The notes under the pieces: model-generated
Seen by the model: only the letters and a program-made list of their open reading frames with translations
What the model was told of the DNA's origin: nothing
Database searches by the model: none
Assembly (NCBI RefSeq): GCF_018873765.1
Contig: NC_057918.1
Location: 68,196,371-68,260,370 of the forward strand
Origin: Telopea speciosissima
Lineage: Eukaryota; Streptophyta; Magnoliopsida; Proteales; Proteaceae
Length of the DNA stretch: 64,000 nucleotides
Direction of reading: 5' to 3'
Program-made: the position numbers and the translations under genes
In this document: one piece after another, positions 57,279-64,000 of the stretch
Position numbering within the stretch: the stretch's first letter is position 1
Layout of the letters: the number at the start of each line of letters is the position of its first letter

Positions 57279-60044
57279 ATGGCTGAGAGTATTATCACCT
57301 TCTTCATAGAGAAGCTGTCCGACTTGATCACTCGAGAAGCAAATTTCCTTACTGGAGTGGATGAGCAGATCGATTCACTTCGTAACGAGCTCGAATGGAT
57401 GCGTTCTTTCATGAAAGATGCAGATGGAAGATGCAAAGATAATGAAAGAGCAAGACTTTGGGTGAATCAAGTAAGAAGCATATCTTACGATGCTGAAAAT
57501 GTTATTGATGAATTTATCTTTAAAGTAGAGCGTCAAAGGCAGAGAGAAAGAGGTATTGGACGAATTGGGTCTTTATGTACCTGTTATGGTAGCACCAGTC
57601 AATTGAAGCTCCTCCATGATTTGGGAAATGAGATTGAAAAGATCAAAAAGAGGATTGAAGAAGTTTCAGCCAACAAATCAAAATATGGAATTGAAACTTT
57701 ACAATTTGGAGAACCATCAAGTTCTTCGCAACAGAGTTCTTCGTCGCGGAGGCAGAGGAGGACCCCTGTGGTGGTGGAGGAAGTAGATGTGGTGGGAATT
57801 GAAGATGAAGCAGAAAAACTTGTGAGGCAACTGATCCAAGGTGAGCCACAACTTTCCATCGTTTCAATCGTTGGTATGGGTGGCTTAGGAAAGACAACTC
57901 TTGCTAAGAAAGTCTATAACTGCAATGATGTTAGTAGACATTTTGAGTGTCATGCTTGGATTTATGTGTCTCAAGAATACAACATTAGAGAGCTCTTGGA
58001 GGGTTTGCTGGATCAAGTTGTTGAGCTCAATAAAAAGCAACAAAGGGAAGTGGCTCAGATGACTGACCATAAGTTGCAGAGGGAGCTCTTTGGGTACTTG
58101 AAGGAAAGGAGATATCTGGTGGTAGTTGATGACATTTGGAATGAAGAAGCTTGGGACAGTTTGAAAGCTGTTTTACCTGAAGCAACAACAGGAAGTAGAG
58201 TGATGGTTACTACTCGCAATAAAGAGGTTGCACTTCATGCAGATATGGAAAGCTTACCACATGAATTGCGATTTTTAAGCGAAGAAGAGTGTTGGACATT
58301 GTTTTGCAAGAAAGCTTTGCCTAAGAATGTCCCACCTGTTCTGTCTCCCGAGTTGCAGAAAGTGGGAAGAGACATTGTTGCTAAATGTGGAGGTTTACCT
58401 CTTGCTGTTGTTGTATTAGGTGGATTATTGTCAAGGGAAGACAGAATCCCAAGTGAATGGGCCAAAGTACTCAAGCGTATCAATGGGAAATTCTGCGAAG
58501 GCCATGATCAGATCACAAGAATTCTAGCTCTAAGCTATGATGATCTGCCCTACCACTTGAAATCATGCTTCCTCTATTTAGGTGTTTTCCCTGAAGACCA
58601 TGAAATACCTGCAAGGAAATTAATCCAACTCTGGGTTGCAGAGGGACTTGTACAACAGAGAGGCAACGAAACAATGGAGGAAGTAGCAGAAGACTATTTG
58701 GAGGAGCTGATTGGTCGTAGTATGGTTCAATCGTCAAGGAGATCCAGTGTTGGGATCAAAACATGTCGCATCCATGATATGCTACGGAATCTCTCCATAT
58801 CAGAAGCCATGGAAGACAAGTTTCTAGATATTCGCCAAATTATAGACTTTGAATCCCCAGTTCGAGCACATCGACTAATTGTATATGGCGATCTTCGTAA
58901 GTATATCTCCTTGAACCATAACTGTCCCACACGATATCTTCGATCTATCTTTTGCCACAACACACAATTATATTACGAAAATTTCTCTCGACGACATTGG
59001 AGATTTCTCTGTGGTGGTTTTAGGTTACTCAGGGTGTTGGATCTCCCACAGTTGGAAATCACTGAGTTGCCACATGAAATAGGTGAAATGATTCATTTGA
59101 GGTTCTTGGGGTTGAGAGGTAACTACTTAACAAGTCTCCCAACAACCATATGCAATCTTATCAATCTACAAACACTTGACATAAAACCTACCTATGCGTT
59201 GGCTCCCTGCATGCAAGATATACCCAATGCTATCAGTGAGATGGATCAATTAAGACATTTGCATATGAATTGGGGGAGGATATTAGGTCCATCAAGAATT
59301 GAAAATCTAAGAAACCTGCAAACTTTGTCAGAAATTGAAGCAGGCAGTTGGATTGAGGATGGCTTGGCCCAGTTGACAAATCTTCGGAAACTAGTAATAC
59401 GAGGGGTCTTCAATTCACACAGGGAGGCATTGTTAAATTCTATTGTCCATTTAGAGAACCTCCAATCTCTGTGTTTGTCAACTTGCACGTTCAACGATGA
59501 CAAAAACATTTTGCCAACCTTGATATTCTCAAATCATGTTCATCTTTATAAGCTGCAGCTGCTTGGAAGATTAGAGAAGTTGCCAAACTTACATGAGTTC
59601 CCTCAAAACATCACTCACTTAAATTTGCAGGGATCCTGCTTGATGCAGGACCCAATGGCAACACTAGAGAAGTTGCCACACCTACGAACTCTTGTATTGT
59701 GCTACAAAATGTACAGGGGAAAGATACTGGTCTGCTCTACAGGAGGGTTTCGTGAGCTCCAAGAACTGGAACTTATTGAATTAACTGAATTAGAGGAGTG
59801 GAGGGTAGAGGAAGGGGCAATGTCTAGCATCAAGCGTGTTAAACTCTTTGCTTGCTTATGCCTGAAGATGCTTCCAGAAGGGTTTCAGTATATGACCACA
59901 CTCAAGGAATTGGAACTTATCCTAATGCAGGCTATTAAAGCTAGGATTCTCCCAGAAAATGTTGGAGAGGATTGGTACAAGATCCAACATGTACCATTGG
60001 TTGTTATAAAGGACAGTTATTCTCGAGGACCGAGAAGCTATTGA
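57279..60044 (+). CDS. CC-NBS-LRR disease resistance protein (RPP8/RPP13-like)
   Basis: A single open frame of 921 residues, usual for this class. The start ATG (CAAGAAAAATGGCTGAG) begins the typical MAES N terminus. Rx-type coiled coil: residues 1-130, with the EDVID-position motif written YDAENVIDEF at 70-79. NB-ARC: P-loop GMGGLGKTT (199-207), kinase-2 YLVVVDDIW (279-287), RNBS-B GSRVMVTTRN (305-314), GLPL (372-375), RNBS-D CFLYLGVFPED (430-440), and an MHD-position motif reading IHD (498-500). Leucine-rich repeats run from about 550 to 905. Such proteins act as intracellular receptors for pathogen effectors, switching on by ADP/ATP exchange. All key nucleotide-binding residues are present. 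Which pathogen it recognises cannot be inferred. A Mutator-like MITE lies in its promoter region. Confidence 0.93.
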   Translation: MAESIITFFIEKLSDLITREANFLTGVDEQIDSLRNELEWMRSFMKDADGRCKDNERARLWVNQVRSISYDAENVIDEFIFKVERQRQRERGIGRIGSLCTCYGSTSQLKLLHDLGNEIEKIKKRIEEVSANKSKYGIETLQFGEPSSSSQQSSSSRRQRRTPVVVEEVDVVGIEDEAEKLVRQLIQGEPQLSIVSIVGMGGLGKTTLAKKVYNCNDVSRHFECHAWIYVSQEYNIRELLEGLLDQVVELNKKQQREVAQMTDHKLQRELFGYLKERRYLVVVDDIWNEEAWDSLKAVLPEATTGSRVMVTTRNKEVALHADMESLPHELRFLSEEECWTLFCKKALPKNVPPVLSPELQKVGRDIVAKCGGLPLAVVVLGGLLSREDRIPSEWAKVLKRINGKFCEGHDQITRILALSYDDLPYHLKSCFLYLGVFPEDHEIPARKLIQLWVAEGLVQQRGNETMEEVAEDYLEELIGRSMVQSSRRSSVGIKTCRIHDMLRNLSISEAMEDKFLDIRQIIDFESPVRAHRLIVYGDLRKYISLNHNCPTRYLRSIFCHNTQLYYENFSRRHWRFLCGGFRLLRVLDLPQLEITELPHEIGEMIHLRFLGLRGNYLTSLPTTICNLINLQTLDIKPTYALAPCMQDIPNAISEMDQLRHLHMNWGRILGPSRIENLRNLQTLSEIEAGSWIEDGLAQLTNLRKLVIRGVFNSHREALLNSIVHLENLQSLCLSTCTFNDDKNILPTLIFSNHVHLYKLQLLGRLEKLPNLHEFPQNITHLNLQGSCLMQDPMATLEKLPHLRTLVLCYKMYRGKILVCSTGGFRELQELELIELTELEEWRVEEGAMSSIKRVKLFACLCLKMLPEGFQYMTTLKELELILMQAIKARILPENVGEDWYKIQHVPLVVIKDSYSRGPRSY

Positions 60045-60116
60045 GATTGTTATCTGATTCTAAAAGAGGAACTAATGCAATAAGTTTTCACACTTATGTC
60101 ATGATTCACAATCAAT

Positions 60117-61060
60117 CTAGTTCTTTTGTGTTTGCATTTGATAGATCTAAGGGTTCTATTAGTGGTGTAGTCTCATCTATGTCTGAATGGCTCAGTTGTC
60201 CAATATATTGCTGTCTTGAATGATATGGTGTAATAAGATTGTAATTGTAATGAATAAAATAGTTATCTATTTGCCCTCTCCCCTCATACACACACAATCA
60301 AGAAGAAACAATTTACACTCTTATGCTATTTCATCATCAACAGCAATATCCTTTCCTGAAAAAAATCTATACTACAACTTATGGGAGGATAATATTTCTG
60401 TCCTTAAGTTGAAATTATGAGATGTGCATTTTGAAGCTGGTTATCCTGTTTGAGCCAAAACTACAATATTGTTAGTGTAACCAATTTCCTGTTTCTTGAC
60501 TGCTATGTTTAACTCATGTGCATAGGAAGGATGAATCCTCATCCCCCCATGGGTCATGGTGGCATAACATACCAAGGGGGAAAAGCTTGGCTATGATCAA
60601 GCAAGAGTTGAGAAATTTTATGTTGACTGTTCAAGCAACAGTTCTTTTCCCATTCTCTGCTGAGACATACACTTCAGTAGCAGTGGTTGGTCAAAGCAGT
60701 GATCTTTTGCGGATAATACTCAGATTTACTACTAATGTTAACCTCCACCCTCTGTTAAATTCAAGTTTCTTTTGCTTTGGCAGTATGACCTACAGGAAAT
60801 ACAGTGTTCTTCTATATCATGTCAACAAGCAATATATGGCATACAAGAGTTGCAGAACTTCATAACTTCAGGGTTCTGATGTTTTGAATTAAACCCTGTT
60901 TCAACTAAATTGATCAAGCAGTAACCCACTTTCCAAGTACAAAAGTTCATCATTTCATGCTTGAGATATTTCATATTTATGGGTCATTGTACAATTTTCC
61001 TTGGCACAAAAGAAAACTGATTTGCCTTGAAGCTTGGAGACTTCAGAGGCTCAGACAAGG
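60117..61060 (+). repeat. NLR 3' flank segment, first copy of a direct duplication
   Basis: It starts TAGTTCTTTTGTGTTTGCAT and recurs from 63076 to the window end with only a few mismatches per 60 bases, including TGTCTGAATGGCTCAGTTGT and TGTTGACTGTTCAAGCAACA. Short frames inside (for example 60518-60865) are shared by both copies but I recognise no protein. Confidence 0.9.
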
Positions 61061-61292
61061 CTCACCGGCCAGCAGAAAGGGAGAATTGCTAGTCCATGAG
61101 AACCAGGGTTCTCCCACTTATGGGAGCTAGTGCTCTGTGAAGCAGGAGGCCATTGTGTATTTTATTACTTATGATTTGGGAAATTTAGCTACTTATCCCT
61201 TATTTCTATTCAAGAAAAAAAGCTCATAGATGACAGAAAGAAAACCCATAGAGGGTAACAGCTAACAACTTAAGGGTAGTAGAACCCTAGTT

Positions 61293-62481
<1,189 letters not shown>

Positions 62482-63075
62482 TATGGAAGGCCTGTGTCAC
62501 TACCTCCTTCCAAACTGATCTATTTATAGTGAGTGATGAACTGTGCTTTTCTTGGGTAGTAATCTTCCAGATTGATAAAGAAATTGTAAATGAAAGAACA
62601 GGTTCAAGGCGGCGATCTTGACTTTGTATTAGAGTTGGGTAAGCTAACAAACATTACAAAGTTCTTGCTTTGTTGCCTTCTGTTCATTGCACTTTCCGGA
62701 TTACATGTATGCTTACGTTTGTTGATATTTACCCGTTTACTCGTCAATCGAGTTGCAAACTGGGCCAAGGAAACTCTTAGATAGATTATCCAAAGAGAAG
62801 TTTTCAGGCTTATGGGACATGAGATTCAATCTGGGTCTACTACAACTAGCAATCAGCTTGACCGCCTGAGCTAGCAGGCACCTTCAAAAGATTCTATGCT
62901 CCTACACAAAGAACTTTACTCAGAAATTAGTTTAAGGGGCAATTACTATCACTACCCTATACTTGGCCTATATTTACTAAAACTACCCTACCTTAAACTT
63001 CTTTTCTAATACTACATTGCTTTTAAATTTTTACATCTCCTTCTACCCTCATGTTTTTAAATACCCATATTGCCC
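62482..63075. other. Spacer between GST pseudogene and the second duplicate
   Basis: No gene or transposon end is recognised. Bases 62940-63075 are a C/T-rich stretch (TACCCTATACTTGG, ACTACCCTACC) that leads into the duplicated segment at about 63076. Confidence 0.5.
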
Positions 63076-64000
63076 TCTAATTCTTTTGTTTTTGCATTTG
63101 ATAGATCTAAGGGTTCTCTTAGGGGTGCAGTCTCATCTATGTCTGAATGGCTCAGTTGTCTAATATATTGCTGTCTTGAATGATATGATGTAATAAGACT
63201 GTAATAGTAATGAATAAAATAGTTATCTATTTGCCCCCTCTCCCCATTCACACACAATCAAGAAGAAACAATTTATAGTCTTATGCTATTCTATCATCAA
63301 CAGCAATATCCTTTCCTGAAAGAAAACTATACTACAACTTATGGGAGGATAATATTTCTGCCCTTAAGTTGAAATTATGAGATGTGCATTTTGAAGCTGG
63401 TTATCCTGTTTAAGCCAAAACTACAATATTGTAAGTGTTATCAATTTCCTGTTTCTTGACTGCTATGTTTAATTAACTCATATGCATAGGGAGGATGAGG
63501 ATTCATCCTCCCTTGGGTCATGGTGGCATAACATACCAAGGTGGAAAAGCTTGGCTACCTGATCAAGTAAGAGTTGAGAAATTTTATGTTGACTGTTCAA
63601 GCAACAGTTCTTTTCCCATTCTCTGCTGTGACATACACTTCAGTACCAGTGGTTGGTCAAAGCAGTGATCTTTTGCTGATAATACTCAGATTTACTGCTA
63701 ATGTTAACCTCCACCGTCTGTTAAATTCAAGTTTCTTTTGCTTTGGCAGTATGACCTACAGGAGATACAGTGTTCTTCTATATCATGTCAACAAGCAATA
63801 TATGGCATACAAGAGTTGCAAAACTTCATAACTTCAGGGTTCTGATGTTTTGAATTAAACCCTATTTCAACTAAATTGATCAAGCAGTAACCCACTTTCC
63901 AAGTACAAAAGTTCATCATTTCATGCTTGAGATATTTCATATTTATGAGTCATTGTACAATTTTCCTTGGCACAAAAGAAAACTGATTTGCCTTGAAGCT
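63076..64000 (+). repeat. NLR 3' flank segment, second copy, running off the window
   Basis: It matches 60117-61050 in order and direction. The match continues to the last base (TTGCCTTGAAGCT), so the duplication extends beyond the window and may carry another GST copy. The sequence before 63076 is not NLR-derived, so the duplicate starts in the 3' flank and not in the NLR itself. Confidence 0.9.

Noticed and set aside
56981-57436. Minus-strand 151-codon frame overlapping the NLR start
   Set aside because: It is antisense to the NLR coding start and has no recognisable domain.
60518-60865. 115-codon frame downstream of the NLR, with a partial counterpart at 63574-63831
   Set aside because: Its conservation is explained by the duplication itself; the second copy is shorter and frameshifted at its start, and no domain is recognised.

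Overview
This is nuclear DNA from a flowering plant, most likely a dicot-like angiosperm. The genes have many GT-AG introns with AT-rich sequence, and the intergenic space is full of plant Ty1/copia elements, LINEs, MITEs and an endogenous pararetrovirus. I cannot name the species from sequence alone.

Host genes, left to right. (1) The 3' half of a coiled-coil gene that I read as BLISTER (BLI), + strand, nine exons between 6412 and 20117; its 5' end lies outside the window. (2) A CLAVATA2-like pseudogene, antisense, inside BLI's 4.8 kb intron. (3) A plastid glutaredoxin of the GRXS12 type, + strand, five exons, 33786-41238, with a 5.8 kb third intron. (4) A plastid-type tyrosine/tryptophan permease family gene, + strand, two exons, 45776-47538. 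(5) An apparently intact single-exon CC-NBS-LRR resistance gene, + strand, 57279-60044. (6) A tau-class glutathione S-transferase pseudogene, - strand, 61293-62481, between two direct copies of an approximately 0.94 kb segment.

Mobile DNA. A complete Ty1/copia element (603-6075) has nearly identical 225 bp LTRs and a perfect 5 bp target duplication but a broken gag-pol. A degenerate L1-type LINE (20900-24700) carries a hAT MITE and a TRIM-like miniature LTR element. A Caulimoviridae (Florendovirus-like) endogenous pararetrovirus (about 27715-32390) is split into opposite orientations around a 33 bp inverted duplication. GRXS12 intron 3 holds a Russian doll: an RTE-type LINE (- strand) interrupted by a Sirevirus-like copia remnant (TSD CTAAA) and by a hAT-type MITE (TSD TTCTCTAA). 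A third copia fragment (48070-52315) sits just 3' of the permease gene and contains a 2.47 kb hAT-like insertion. MITEs with checkable target duplications belong to at least four groups: hAT-like CATAGTTGTC, hAT-like TAGGG-TGTAA/TGTCAA, Mutator-like GGGAGAATGTTCTCTG with 9 bp TSDs, and Tourist-like with TAA TSDs.

The genes do not form a pathway. The window is best read as five ordinary plant loci whose introns and spacers have been shaped by nested transposition and local segmental duplication. The strongest candidates for follow-up are the inverted pararetrovirus junction, the LTR with an inverted inner segment in GRXS12 intron 3, the Mutator-like MITE in the promoter region of the resistance gene, and the duplicated NLR/GST 3' block.
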